From the NCBI GenBank assembly GCA_007121055.1, contig SKMM01000307.1, forward strand, positions 1 through 13,682: a stretch of DNA of 13,682 nt, written 5' to 3'. Below are positions 4,609-12,854 of this stretch, one piece after another. A program made the position numbers and the translations under genes. The notes under the pieces are model-generated. The model did no database searches and had not been told where the DNA came from. It was given only the letters and a program-made list of their open reading frames with translations. This stretch comes from Paracoccaceae bacterium. Lineage in GTDB: Bacteria > Pseudomonadota > Alphaproteobacteria > Rhodobacterales > Rhodobacteraceae. Numbering within the stretch: the stretch's first letter is position 1; each line of letters starts with the position of its first letter.

Positions 4609-6501
4609 ATGCCGCTGACCGTTCCCGTCCGCGTCCTGCAGTTCTCGGCCGGTGTCGGCATGATGTTGGGCCTGGTGACCTCGGCCGGCGCGGTGGAGAC
4701 CTATCAGGACGAGAACGGGCAGACCGTCACGATCGCCCACGGCATCGGCACCTTCGAGGAGCTGAAATACCCCTCGGACTTCGCGCACCTCGACTACGTC
4801 AACCCGGACGCGCCAAAGGGGGGTGAGATCTCGGTCTGGAGCTTCGGCGGCTTCGATTCGATGCACCCCTTCACCATCCGCGGCCGGGCCGGGGCGCTGT
4901 CGTCTGTGTTCTTTGAGAGCCTGCTGGAGAGCACCGCGGACGAGATCGGCACCGGCTACTGCCTGATCTGCGAGACGCTGGAATACCCCGAGGACCGCTC
5001 ATGGGTGGTCTTCAACATGCGCCCCGAGGCGGCCTTCTCGGACGGCTCGCCGCTGACAGCCCATGATGTGGTGTTCTCGGTCAACATCCTCAAGGAAAAG
5101 GGCCTGCCGGATTTCCGCGTGGTGCTGCGCCAGCAGGTGGACAGCGTCGAGGCGCTGGACGACCACACCGTCAGGTTCACCTTCGTGGAGGGCTGGCCCA
5201 CCCGCGACCTGCCCGGGCTGGTCGGCGGCCTGCCGATCTTTTCCGAGGCGCATTACGTCGAGAATGACCGGGATTTCGAGGCGTCCTCGATGGAGCCGCT
5301 GCTGGGGTCCGGGCCTTACGTGCTGCACAGCGTGTCGCCGGGGCAGCGCATCGTCTATGCCCGAAACCCGGAGTACTGGGGCTGGGATGTGCCGGTGATG
5401 CAGGGGCGGTCCAACTTCGACCGCATCCGCATCGAGTATTTCGCCGACTTCGACGCGGCCTTCCAGGGCTTCACCGCGGGGGCCTACACCTTCCGGACCG
5501 AAAACCGCGCGTCGCTCTGGGCCGAGGGCTATGACTTCCCGGCCGTCCAGCGTGGACATGTGGTGCGCGACACCTTCCATGACGGCAACCTCGCCCCGGG
5601 GCAGTCATTCGTAATGAACCTGCGCCGGCCGCAGTTCGAGGACCCGCGCGTCCGCGAGGCTGTGCAGTTGATGTTCAATTTCGAATGGTCCAACGAGACG
5701 CTGTTCCACGGCCTCTACGACCGTATCCATTCCTTCTGGGAAAACAGCGAGATGGCGGCTGACGGCCCGCCCGGCCCGGAGGAGCTTGCGATCCTGGAGC
5801 CGCTGGCGGATCTGCTGCCGCCGGGGGTGCTGACCGACGACGCGCTGCGCGCGCCCGAAAGCGGCAGCCGTCAGCTTGACCGTGGCAATCTGCGCCGGGC
5901 CTCGGAGCTGCTCGACGAGGCGGGCTGGGACGATGTCGGCAATGACGGGCTGCGGCGCAACACCGACGGGCAGACGCTGCGGATCGAGATCCTGAACGAC
6001 TCGCAAAGCTTCGACCGGATCATCAACCCCTTCGTCGAGAACCTGCGCCGCGCCGGCATCGACGCCCGCCACACCCGCGTCGACAGCGCGCAGATGACCA
6101 ACCGCGAGCGCAGCTTCGACTTCGACATGCTGACCGACCAGATCCGCATGAGCCAGATCCCCAGCTCCGGCCTCAAGCAGTATTTCGGGTCCGAGACGGC
6201 GGATGTGTCGGTGTTCAACAAGATGGGCATCGCGGACCCGGCGGTGGATGCGCTGGTCGACATCGTGCTGGCGACCGAGATACGCGAGGACATGGTCACC
6301 GCCACCCGTGCCCTTGACCGGGTGCTGCGCGCACACCGGTTCTGGGTGCCGCAGTGGTACAAGTCGGAACACTGGGTGGCCTACTACGACATGTTCGAGC
6401 ACCCCGAGGAACTGCCGCCCTACAGCCTCGGCCATCTCGATTTCTGGTGGTTCAACGAAGACAAGGCCGCGGCGCTGCGGGCCGCCGGCGCGATCCGCTG
6501 A
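4609..6501 (+). CDS. yejA: YejA: periplasmic oligopeptide-binding protein of the YejABEF importer
   Basis: A 630-residue extracellular solute-binding protein of the dipeptide/oligopeptide class (family 5). It should deliver peptides, in enterobacteria including microcin C-like compounds, to the YejBE channel. The first 28 residues form a Sec signal peptide with Arg8, a hydrophobic core and a cut at SAGA/VE. The mature part contains YejA features: GIGTFEELKYPSDFAHLDYV, then NPDAPKGG and FDSMHPFTIRG early on, the class 5 AFSDGSPLTAHDVVFSVNIL segment, and a long C-terminal lobe. Length fits the family. ATG 4609 is preferred over ATG 4594 because of the GGAG at 4596. It is the first gene of the operon; yejB starts 10 bases after its stop. 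The 4476-4608 leader must hold the promoter, but I find no convincing match, only GACATTCGCG (4501-4510) and GACATTCCGC (4525-4534) as a near direct repeat. Confidence 0.93.
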   Translation: MPLTVPVRVLQFSAGVGMMLGLVTSAGAVETYQDENGQTVTIAHGIGTFEELKYPSDFAHLDYVNPDAPKGGEISVWSFGGFDSMHPFTIRGRAGALSSVFFESLLESTADEIGTGYCLICETLEYPEDRSWVVFNMRPEAAFSDGSPLTAHDVVFSVNILKEKGLPDFRVVLRQQVDSVEALDDHTVRFTFVEGWPTRDLPGLVGGLPIFSEAHYVENDRDFEASSMEPLLGSGPYVLHSVSPGQRIVYARNPEYWGWDVPVMQGRSNFDRIRIEYFADFDAAFQGFTAGAYTFRTENRASLWAEGYDFPAVQRGHVVRDTFHDGNLAPGQSFVMNLRRPQFEDPRVREAVQLMFNFEWSNETLFHGLYDRIHSFWENSEMAADGPPGPEELAILEPLADLLPPGVLTDDALRAPESGSRQLDRGNLRRASELLDEAGWDDVGNDGLRRNTDGQTLRIEILNDSQSFDRIINPFVENLRRAGIDARHTRVDSAQMTNRERSFDFDMLTDQIRMSQIPSSGLKQYFGSETADVSVFNKMGIADPAVDALVDIVLATEIREDMVTATRALDRVLRAHRFWVPQWYKSEHWVAYYDMFEHPEELPPYSLGHLDFWWFNEDKAAALRAAGAIR

Positions 6502-6511
6502 GGGCCCGCCC

Positions 6512-7591
6512 ATGGCCGCCTACATCCTGCGCCGGCTTCTGCTGATCATCCCGACCCTGTTCGGGATCATGCTCATCAACTTCTCGCTGATCCAGTTCGT
6601 CCCCGGCGGGCCCATCGAGCAGGTGATCGCCCGGATGGATGGCGGCGGCGACGTGTTCGAGCGCTTTGCCGGCGGGGCCGATGCCGGCATGAGCGGCGCG
6701 CAGGACAGCATGTATGTGGGCGCCCGCGGCCTGCCGCCGGAGTTCATCGAGGAGCTGGAGCGCCAGTTCGGCTTCGACCGCCCGCCGGTGGAGCGGTTCT
6801 TCAGCATGATGTGGAGCTACCTGCGCTTCGATTTCGGCGAGAGCTGTTTCCGGTCGATCTCGGTGGTGGATCTGGTGATCGAGAAGCTGCCAGTGTCGAT
6901 CTCTCTGGGGCTGTGGTCGACGCTGATCGCCTATCTGGTGTCGATCCCGCTTGGGATACGCAAGGCGGTGAGGGACGGCACGAAGTTCGACACATGGACC
7001 AGCGGGGCCATCATCGTCGGCTATGCGATCCCGGGCTTCCTGTTTGCGATCCTGCTGCTGGTGTTGTTTGCGGGCGGGTCGTATTTCCAGATCTTCCCGC
7101 TCAGGGGTCTGACCTCGGACAACTGGCACGAGCTCAGTCTGATCGGGAAGGTGTTCGACTATCTGTGGCACATCACGCTGCCGGTGCTGGCCTCCACCAT
7201 CTCGGCCTTCGCCACGCTGACGCTGCTGACCAAGAACAGTTTTCTGGACGAGATCAAGAAACAGTATGTGGTGACGGCGCGCGCCAAGGGGGTGACGGAG
7301 CGGCGGGTCCTCTATGGCCATGTGTTCCGCAACGCGATGCTGATCATTATCGCGGGCTTCCCGGCGGTGTTCGTGTCGGTGTTCTTTGGCGGATCGCTGA
7401 TCATCGAGACGATCTTCTCGCTGGACGGCTTGGGCCGGCTGGCGTTCGAGGCCGCGGTGGCCCGGGATTACCCGGTGATTTTCGGCACGCTCTTCACCTT
7501 CGGCCTGCTGGGGCTGTTCGTGGGGCTGTTGTCGGACCTGATGTATGTCTGGATCGACCCTCGGATCGACTTCGAGACGCGGGAGACCTGA
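6512..7591 (+). CDS. yejB: YejB: inner-membrane permease of the YejABEF importer
   Basis: A 359-residue ABC permease subunit, close to the enterobacterial YejB length of about 364. It opens with AAYILRRLLLIIPTLFGIML, the first membrane span. A large periplasmic insert (about residues 40-95, with GARGLPPEFIEELERQFGFD) is typical of YejB. The body has LPVSISLGLWSTLIAYLVS and IPLGIRKAV, and the cytoplasmic coupling loop runs around TARAKGV (255-261), where the YejF ATPase docks. It ends DPRIDFETRET. ATG 6512 is chosen because the match begins there and GAGGG (6500-6504) overlaps the yejA stop at good spacing, implying translational coupling. The open frame reaches far upstream inside yejA, but that part is a shadow. 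Confidence 0.95.
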   Translation: MAAYILRRLLLIIPTLFGIMLINFSLIQFVPGGPIEQVIARMDGGGDVFERFAGGADAGMSGAQDSMYVGARGLPPEFIEELERQFGFDRPPVERFFSMMWSYLRFDFGESCFRSISVVDLVIEKLPVSISLGLWSTLIAYLVSIPLGIRKAVRDGTKFDTWTSGAIIVGYAIPGFLFAILLLVLFAGGSYFQIFPLRGLTSDNWHELSLIGKVFDYLWHITLPVLASTISAFATLTLLTKNSFLDEIKKQYVVTARAKGVTERRVLYGHVFRNAMLIIIAGFPAVFVSVFFGGSLIIETIFSLDGLGRLAFEAAVARDYPVIFGTLFTFGLLGLFVGLLSDLMYVWIDPRIDFETRET

Positions 7592-7594
7592 GCC

Positions 7595-8824
7595 ATGGCC
7601 GAGCGTCTGACCAACCTCGACGATCCCCGCCGCGGGCCGGTGGCCGAGGCGCCGCCGCCGCTGGAGGACAGCGCGCCCGCGCCGGTGGCGCCGGCCGAGG
7701 TGCGCGGACCCTGGGGGATGCGGCTGTCGCCGCTGAACCAGCGGCGGTGGCGGAACTTCAAGGCCAACAAGCGGGCCTACTGGTCGCTGATCATCTTCTC
7801 GATCCTGTTCGGCCTGTCGCTGTTTGCCGAGTTCATCGCCAATGATCGCCCGCTGCTGGTGAGCTTCCAGGGGCAGCTCAAGGCGCCGATCTTCACCTTC
7901 TATCCCGAGACGGCGTTCGGCGGGGATTTCCGCACCGAAGCCGTCTATCGCGACCCGGAGGTGGCCTGCCTGATCCGCACCGGGGGCGCCGAGCTGTGCC
8001 TCGACGACCCCGAGGAGGCCATGGCGCAGGCCGAGACCGGCTTCGTCGAGGGGGTGCCGATCGAGCGGGGCTGGATGCTGTGGCCGCTGATCCCGTTCAG
8101 CTATAACACGATCAACGACATCGGCGGGGTGGCCCCGTCGGCGCCCGACAGCCGGCACTGGCTGGGCACCGACGACACCGCGCGCGACGTTCTGGCCCGC
8201 GTGATCTACGGCTTCCGGCTGTCGGTGGCCTTCGCCATCGTGGTGACGGTGCTGACGTCGGTCATCGGCATCGCGGCCGGCGCCGTGCAGGGGTATTTCG
8301 GCGGCTGGGTGGACCTCGGCTTCCAGCGGATCATCGAGCTGTGGGGCGCCACGCCGTCGCTGTTCATCATCATCATCGTGGCGGCGATGTTCCAGATGAA
8401 TTTCTGGCTGTTGGTGTTCCTGATGACGCTGTTCGGCTGGACCGCGCTGGTGGGCGTGGTGCGGGCGGAATTCCTGCGGGCGCGGAATTTCGAGTATGTG
8501 CGGGCTGCGCGGGCGCTTGGGGTGTCCAACGCCGTGATCATGTTCCGCCATGTGCTGCCCAACGCGATGGTGGCAACGCTGACGATGTTGCCGTTCATCG
8601 TGACGGGCACCATCGGGTCGCTGGCGGCGCTCGATTTCCTCGGGTTCGGGTTGCCGTCCTCGGCGCCGAGCCTCGGCGAGCTGACGCTGCAGGCCAAGCA
8701 GAACCTGCAGGCGCCGTGGTTGGGGTTCACCGCCTTCTTCGCCTTCGCGATCATGCTGTCGCTTCTGGTCTTCATCTTCGAGGGGGTCCGCGACGCCTTC
8801 GACCCGAGGAAGACCTTCAAGTGA
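7595..8824 (+). CDS. yejE: YejE: inner-membrane permease of the YejABEF importer
   Basis: The second permease, 409 residues. Recognisable YejE segments are LSPLNQRRWRNFKANKRAYW before span 1, FAEFIANDRPLLV, HWLGTDDTARDVLARVIYG, VGVVRAEFLRARNFEYVRAA, and DFLGFGLPSSAPSLGEL, ending VRDAFDPRKTFK. The coupling loop is at about RAARALG (303-309). Compared with the roughly 341-residue enterobacterial protein it has about 41 extra Pro/Ala-rich N-terminal residues and a somewhat longer periplasmic segment after span 1. ATG 7595 starts three bases after the yejB stop, with GGGAG shortly upstream. ATG 7718 (MRLSPLNQRRW), preceded by a G-run, would give the short form and remains possible. Confidence 0.94.
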   Translation: MAERLTNLDDPRRGPVAEAPPPLEDSAPAPVAPAEVRGPWGMRLSPLNQRRWRNFKANKRAYWSLIIFSILFGLSLFAEFIANDRPLLVSFQGQLKAPIFTFYPETAFGGDFRTEAVYRDPEVACLIRTGGAELCLDDPEEAMAQAETGFVEGVPIERGWMLWPLIPFSYNTINDIGGVAPSAPDSRHWLGTDDTARDVLARVIYGFRLSVAFAIVVTVLTSVIGIAAGAVQGYFGGWVDLGFQRIIELWGATPSLFIIIIVAAMFQMNFWLLVFLMTLFGWTALVGVVRAEFLRARNFEYVRAARALGVSNAVIMFRHVLPNAMVATLTMLPFIVTGTIGSLAALDFLGFGLPSSAPSLGELTLQAKQNLQAPWLGFTAFFAFAIMLSLLVFIFEGVRDAFDPRKTFK

Positions 8825-10419
8825 GTGCGGTTCTGCAGGTGCAGGACCTGTCGGTCAGCTTCCGGCAGGAGGGGCGGCTGATCCGGGCCGTGCGCGGCGT
8901 GTCCTTCGACGTGCATCGCGGCGAGACGGTGGCGCTGGTGGGCGAATCCGGGTCCGGAAAGTCGGTCACGGCGCTGTCCACCGTGGCGCTGCTGCCGGAA
9001 TCGGCCGAGGTCGCCGGCTCCATCCGTTATCAGGGCAAGGAGATGGTGGGGGCGGGCGAGGCCGACCTGCGCGAGGTGCGCGGCAACGACATCAGCTTCA
9101 TCTTCCAGGAGCCGATGACCTCGCTGAATCCGCTGCACACGCTGGAAAAGCAGTTGGCCGAGAGCCTGGAGATCCACCAGGGGCTGACCGGGGCTGCGGC
9201 GCGGGCGCGGATCCTGGAGCTTCTGCACAAGGTGGGCATTCCCGAGGCGGAGAGCCGGCTGGGCGCCTATCCGCACCAGCTGTCGGGCGGGCAGCGGCAG
9301 CGGGTTATGATCGCCATGGCGCTGGCCAACGGCCCCGACCTGCTGATCGCCGACGAGCCCACCACGGCGCTCGACGTCACCATCCAGGCGCAGATTCTCG
9401 AGCTGCTGGCGGACCTCAAGCGCTCCGAGGGGATGAGCCTTCTGTTCATCACCCATGACCTCGGGATCGTGCGGCGCTTTGCCGACCGGGTGTGCGTGAT
9501 GCAGGGCGGGCAGATCGTCGAGGCCGGGCCGACCCGCGCCCTTTTCGACGCGCCCACCCACCCCTACACCCGCCGCCTGCTGGCGGCCGAGCCGCAGGGC
9601 GCCCCGCCCCCCGTCCCCCCCGGCGCGCAGGAGCTTCTGCGCACCGAGGGGTTGCGGATCTGGTTCCCGATCCAGCGCGGTTTCCTGCGCCGCACCGTGG
9701 GGCATGTGAAGGCGGTGAACGCCGCCACGCTGGCGGTGCGCGAGGGCGAGACCGTGGGGATCGTGGGCGAGAGCGGGTCGGGCAAGACCACGCTGGCGCT
9801 GGCGGCGCTGCGGCTGGTGTCCTCCGAGGGGCCGGTGGTGTTCCAGGGGCGCGACATCCAGGGCTGGAAGTCGCGCCAGCTGCGGTCGGTGCGGCGGGAC
9901 ATGCAGGTGGTGTTCCAGGACCCTTATGGCAGCCTGTCCCCCCGCATGACCATCGAGCAGATCGTGGCCGAGGGGCTGACGGTGCATGGCTCGGGCGGCG
10001 GCGATCCGCATGAGATGGTGGCCACCGCGCTGCGCGAGGTGGGCCTCGATCCGGCGATGATGAGCCGCTATCCGCATGAATTCTCGGGCGGGCAGCGGCA
10101 GCGGATCGCCATCGCGCGGGCGATGATCCTCAAGCCGCGGTTGCTGGTGCTGGACGAGCCGACCTCGGCGCTGGACATGACCGTGCAGGTGCAGATCGTG
10201 GAGCTGCTGCGGGAGCTGCAGCGGCGTCACAAGCTGGGCTATCTGTTCATCAGCCACGACCTACGGGTGGTCCGGGCGCTTGCGCACCATGTCATCGTCA
10301 TGCGCCACGGCGATGTGGTGGAGCAGGGACCGTCGAGCCAGGTCTTCGACGCGCCGCAGTCGGAGTATACCCGGACACTGATGGCCGCCGCCTTCGACCT
10401 CAAGGCCCGGGCGGGCTGA
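8821..10419 (+). CDS. yejF: YejF: tandem ATP-binding subunit of the YejABEF importer
   Basis: A 532-residue cytoplasmic ATPase with two complete ABC domains in one chain, the YejF layout (about 529 residues in E. coli). Domain 1 has Walker A GESGSGKS (41-48), signature LSGGQ (154-158), Walker B LLIADEP with Asp178 and Glu179, and FITHD. Domain 2 has Walker A GESGSGKT (316-323), signature FSGGQ (421-425), Walker B LLVLDEP with Asp445 and Glu446, and FISHD. All catalytic motifs are intact in both halves, so one YejF can power the YejB-YejE pair. The start is GTG 8821, whose GTGA overlaps the yejE stop by four bases, a standard coupling arrangement; the longer open frame upstream lies inside yejE. 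The stop at 10417-10419 is four bases from the stop of the convergent gene. Confidence 0.95.
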   Translation: MSAVLQVQDLSVSFRQEGRLIRAVRGVSFDVHRGETVALVGESGSGKSVTALSTVALLPESAEVAGSIRYQGKEMVGAGEADLREVRGNDISFIFQEPMTSLNPLHTLEKQLAESLEIHQGLTGAAARARILELLHKVGIPEAESRLGAYPHQLSGGQRQRVMIAMALANGPDLLIADEPTTALDVTIQAQILELLADLKRSEGMSLLFITHDLGIVRRFADRVCVMQGGQIVEAGPTRALFDAPTHPYTRRLLAAEPQGAPPPVPPGAQELLRTEGLRIWFPIQRGFLRRTVGHVKAVNAATLAVREGETVGIVGESGSGKTTLALAALRLVSSEGPVVFQGRDIQGWKSRQLRSVRRDMQVVFQDPYGSLSPRMTIEQIVAEGLTVHGSGGGDPHEMVATALREVGLDPAMMSRYPHEFSGGQRQRIAIARAMILKPRLLVLDEPTSALDMTVQVQIVELLRELQRRHKLGYLFISHDLRVVRALAHHVIVMRHGDVVEQGPSSQVFDAPQSEYTRTLMAAAFDLKARAG

Positions 10420-10427
10420 GGCCTCAG
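10416..10427. repeat. 12-bp palindrome spanning the stop codons of two convergent genes
   Basis: CTGAGGCCTCAG is a perfect palindrome containing the yejF stop (TGA 10417-10419) and, on the other strand, the stop of the phospholipase D-like gene (10426-10424). No hairpin terminator with a T tract lies next to it on either strand. Confidence 0.7.
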
Positions 10428-12499
10428 AACCAACTGCGCACCCGCGGCCAGGACAGCAGCAGCCGGTCGAGGGGGCCGGGCGGGGCCGCGTCGTGCAGGC
10501 GCGTGGCGCGGTCAATGTAGCTGTCCATCACAGCGCCGAGCCGGGCCGCAAAGGCCGGGTCCAGCACCGCCAGCCCGTTCTCGGTGTCGTGCAGCAGGCT
10601 GCGGGCGTTGAGGTTCGCAGAGGTGATCAGCGACAGCCGGCCGTCGAAGATCAGGAACTTGGAATGGAGCATCCGGTCCGGGTCGGCGACCTCGTGGACC
10701 GCCAGCCGGGCGCCGAAGCGGCGCAGGACATCCTTCTTCAGCGCCACCTTGAAGCCGCCCAGAGGGTCGCCCTCGGCCATGGCGGGGATCACCACGCGCA
10801 CCCGTACCCCGCGGTCGAGGGCGCGGGTCAGCGCAGCCTCCAGCGGCTCGGTCAGGTTGAGGTAGGGCGAGGCGATGTCCACCTGCCGCTCGCTCGCGTC
10901 CAGGAGCTCGATCAGCCAGCGTTCCAAAGCGCGGCCGTCCGTCTGGGGGACGGAGAGGAAGTGCAGGACCCCCTCGCGCCGGGTGCCCGGCGCCTCGGTG
11001 GTGACGGAAAACGGCCGGGTCACGGCCGAGGGCGCGTCGCGGTGCCACAGCGTGCCCATGTGGGCCATCATCGCGCGCACCGCCTCGGGGCCGGTTATCT
11101 CCAGTTCCAGATCCTCGTAGGCGGCGAAATACGCCAGCGGCGGGCGCAGGAGGCTGGTGTAGTCGAGAAGGCCCGGATGGGCGGATAGGTCGCGCGGGGT
11201 GTCGAACAGGAACCCGTCATGGAAGTTGCGCCCGCCCACCATGAAGCGCGAGGCGCCCGGGTCGCGGGCCAGCGTGCCGAAGGCATTGACGTGGTGGCCG
11301 CGCTGCAGGCGGTCGGGCAGGGTGACGGGGGTGATGCCCTCGGGCGGCTGCCAGGTGAAGGCCTGCACCTGCACCGCGGGCCAGTCCGCCGACAGCCGCG
11401 CCAGCAGCCGCCAGTCGGGCCCGGTCTGCAGGTTGCGCGACACCATGATGCGCACGGGCGTGCCGCGGGCGGCGTGGTGCGCCAGCATCCGGCCCAGGAG
11501 ACGCCCGGTGAAGTCGGCCCGCAACTGCAGCGCGGAGACCACGATCAGCTCCAGCTCGGGCGCCGCCGAGAAGTCAAGCGGCATGTCCGGGTCGCCCGCC
11601 TCCAGCGCGGCGGGGTCGAGCCGGCGGCCGGTCAGGGCCTCGACCTTGGCGTTGAAGGCCTCGATGCCGTCGGTGAGCAGGCGCATCCGGCCGGGGTCCG
11701 CGAGGCAGCTGCGCGACAGCCAGCGATCGGACAGCACCGCGCGCTCCAGCGGGTCGAGCCCGGCGGCTGGCGGGACCGCGCAGATGTCGAGCCGGAGGTC
11801 GAGGGCGGCGAGGGTGGGGTTGGTGAGGTCCTCGCGCAGGAGGGTGAGCGTGTGGGTCGGGCCGGTGCCGCGCACCCGCAGGGTGCAGCGCCCGACCTCA
11901 GGGCCGAGGCGCAGCAGGCTGCCGTCGCGGGCGGCGGGGCCGATGGTGAGGTGGAAGGGCGTATGGGCAGGGGCCGTGGGCCGGTCGCCGCCGGCATCGC
12001 GCGGCCGGACGGGCCCGTCGCACTGGCCGCGGAGTGTCAGGGTCTGTCCGTCCAGCGCGTCGAGATGCACCCGTGTTTCGGCCGCCATGGCCCCGGGGAA
12101 GGGCACGACGGGCGCGCCGAGGGGGGGGCGGCTTTCGAGGCCGAGGCGCATCTCGGCGATGCGCCAGCGCTGGGTGAACTCGGCCTGCCCCGGCGTGGCC
12201 GCGATGGGCGCAATGCGTCCGCCGTCGAGCGGGGCGGCGGCGGCCTGCGCGCGGCGCAGGAGGGCCGCGCGGGCGCCGGTGGCCTCGGGGGAGGCGGTGG
12301 TGGCCAGCCGCGCGGTTTCATGCGCCGCGACCATGCTGCGCAGGCGCACTGCCGCGATGTCGCTGGCTGTGGCGGTCTTGGGCGGGGCCACGATGAGGTG
12401 CCGCGCGCCGTCCGGCATGCGCCCGGCGCAGGCGGACAGCGCGCAGAGGGAGAGCAGGCAGACCGCGAGCCGACCGATGCGCAGCGGCGCTGGATGCAC
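10424..12499 (-). CDS. Predicted lipoprotein of the phospholipase D superfamily
   Basis: A 691-residue protein from the start used here. It opens with a lipoprotein signal: RIGR, a Leu/Cys/Ala-rich core and lipobox LSAC with Cys24. Residues about 24-310 are an unassigned region with four further cysteines, possibly disulphide-bonded. The PLD halves are about 315-430 and 520-665. The second has a full HKD motif, LHSKFLIFDGRLSLITSAN, with His612, Lys614, Asp619 and Asn629. The first is degenerate: GHHVN (401-405) has Asn instead of the Lys, extra residues, then GGRNF (422-426). It could be a phospholipase, phosphotransferase or cardiolipin-synthase-like enzyme; the substrate is unknown. GTG 12499 gives a normal signal length and coincides with a change to strongly GC-ending codons, but has no clear Shine-Dalgarno sequence. 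The frame stays open to GTG 12823, with an in-frame ATG at 12739, so the start is uncertain. Confidence 0.83.
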   Translation of the reverse strand: MHPAPLRIGRLAVCLLSLCALSACAGRMPDGARHLIVAPPKTATASDIAAVRLRSMVAAHETARLATTASPEATGARAALLRRAQAAAAPLDGGRIAPIAATPGQAEFTQRWRIAEMRLGLESRPPLGAPVVPFPGAMAAETRVHLDALDGQTLTLRGQCDGPVRPRDAGGDRPTAPAHTPFHLTIGPAARDGSLLRLGPEVGRCTLRVRGTGPTHTLTLLREDLTNPTLAALDLRLDICAVPPAAGLDPLERAVLSDRWLSRSCLADPGRMRLLTDGIEAFNAKVEALTGRRLDPAALEAGDPDMPLDFSAAPELELIVVSALQLRADFTGRLLGRMLAHHAARGTPVRIMVSRNLQTGPDWRLLARLSADWPAVQVQAFTWQPPEGITPVTLPDRLQRGHHVNAFGTLARDPGASRFMVGGRNFHDGFLFDTPRDLSAHPGLLDYTSLLRPPLAYFAAYEDLELEITGPEAVRAMMAHMGTLWHRDAPSAVTRPFSVTTEAPGTRREGVLHFLSVPQTDGRALERWLIELLDASERQVDIASPYLNLTEPLEAALTRALDRGVRVRVVIPAMAEGDPLGGFKVALKKDVLRRFGARLAVHEVADPDRMLHSKFLIFDGRLSLITSANLNARSLLHDTENGLAVLDPAFAARLGAVMDSYIDRATRLHDAAPPGPLDRLLLSWPRVRSWF

Positions 12500-12854
12500 C
12501 GGTAGCCGAGGCAGGGATGGCCTGTACTGGCCGATGGGGCGCGGCGCTGGCCGGGGAGGCAGCCCGACGAGGGCGCTCAGGCAGCGGGACAGATGGCCGG
12601 TCAGACGTGGCGCGGCGCGGGTGAGCGGGCCGGGGGCCGTCAGAGCGGGGTGCGCCGCCGCTGCAGGGGTCGAGCCCTCGGCCCGGTGCGCAGGCAGGTC
12701 GGCGCGCCATTGGCCAGCGGCGTTGCCTGAGGGGGCCATGGGATCCAGCAATCCTGCGCCTTTCGGCGCTGTACCTGCCATCAGCCGCGTGTGGGCAGCC
12801 AGCGGGGCGGCGCCGCGCCCCACCAGGGAGCGGGCGAGTCGGGCATGCCGGCCA
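12500..12854. other. Stretch between the NicO-type and phospholipase D-like genes
   Basis: These 355 bases are open on the minus strand in the frame of the downstream gene, but the codons use many A/T-ending forms (CCT, CCA, CTA, AGG, GCT), unlike both neighbours, and the peptide is Pro/Ala/Arg-rich without recognisable motifs. I treat it as untranslated leader or intergenic DNA. It contains the hairpin at 12756-12769. No clear promoter or terminator is seen. Confidence 0.5.
12756..12769 (-). other. Small hairpin with a GAAA tetraloop in the leader of the phospholipase D-like gene
   Basis: Read on the minus strand this is GCGCC-GAAA-GGCGC, a perfect 5-bp stem (6 bp with a possible A-C mismatch outside) closed by a stable GNRA tetraloop. 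AGGA follows two bases later. There is no T tract. It could be a structured leader element or chance in GC-rich DNA. Confidence 0.4.

Noticed and set aside
3223..4866. Long minus-strand open frame of 547 codons opposite the cytochrome gene
   Set aside because: It is a by-product of the GC-rich codon pattern and acidic repeat on the plus strand. It has no recognisable domains, and the plus-strand frame contains two clear haem domains and a membrane anchor.
6452..8551. Minus-strand open frame of 699 codons opposite yejB and yejE
   Set aside because: Antisense shadow of two unmistakable permease genes; composition is typical of reverse frames in GC-rich DNA.
8206..10257. Minus-strand open frame of 683 codons opposite yejE and yejF
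   Set aside because: The plus strand carries full ABC transporter motifs over the whole length; the antisense peptide is His/Arg/Pro-rich noise.
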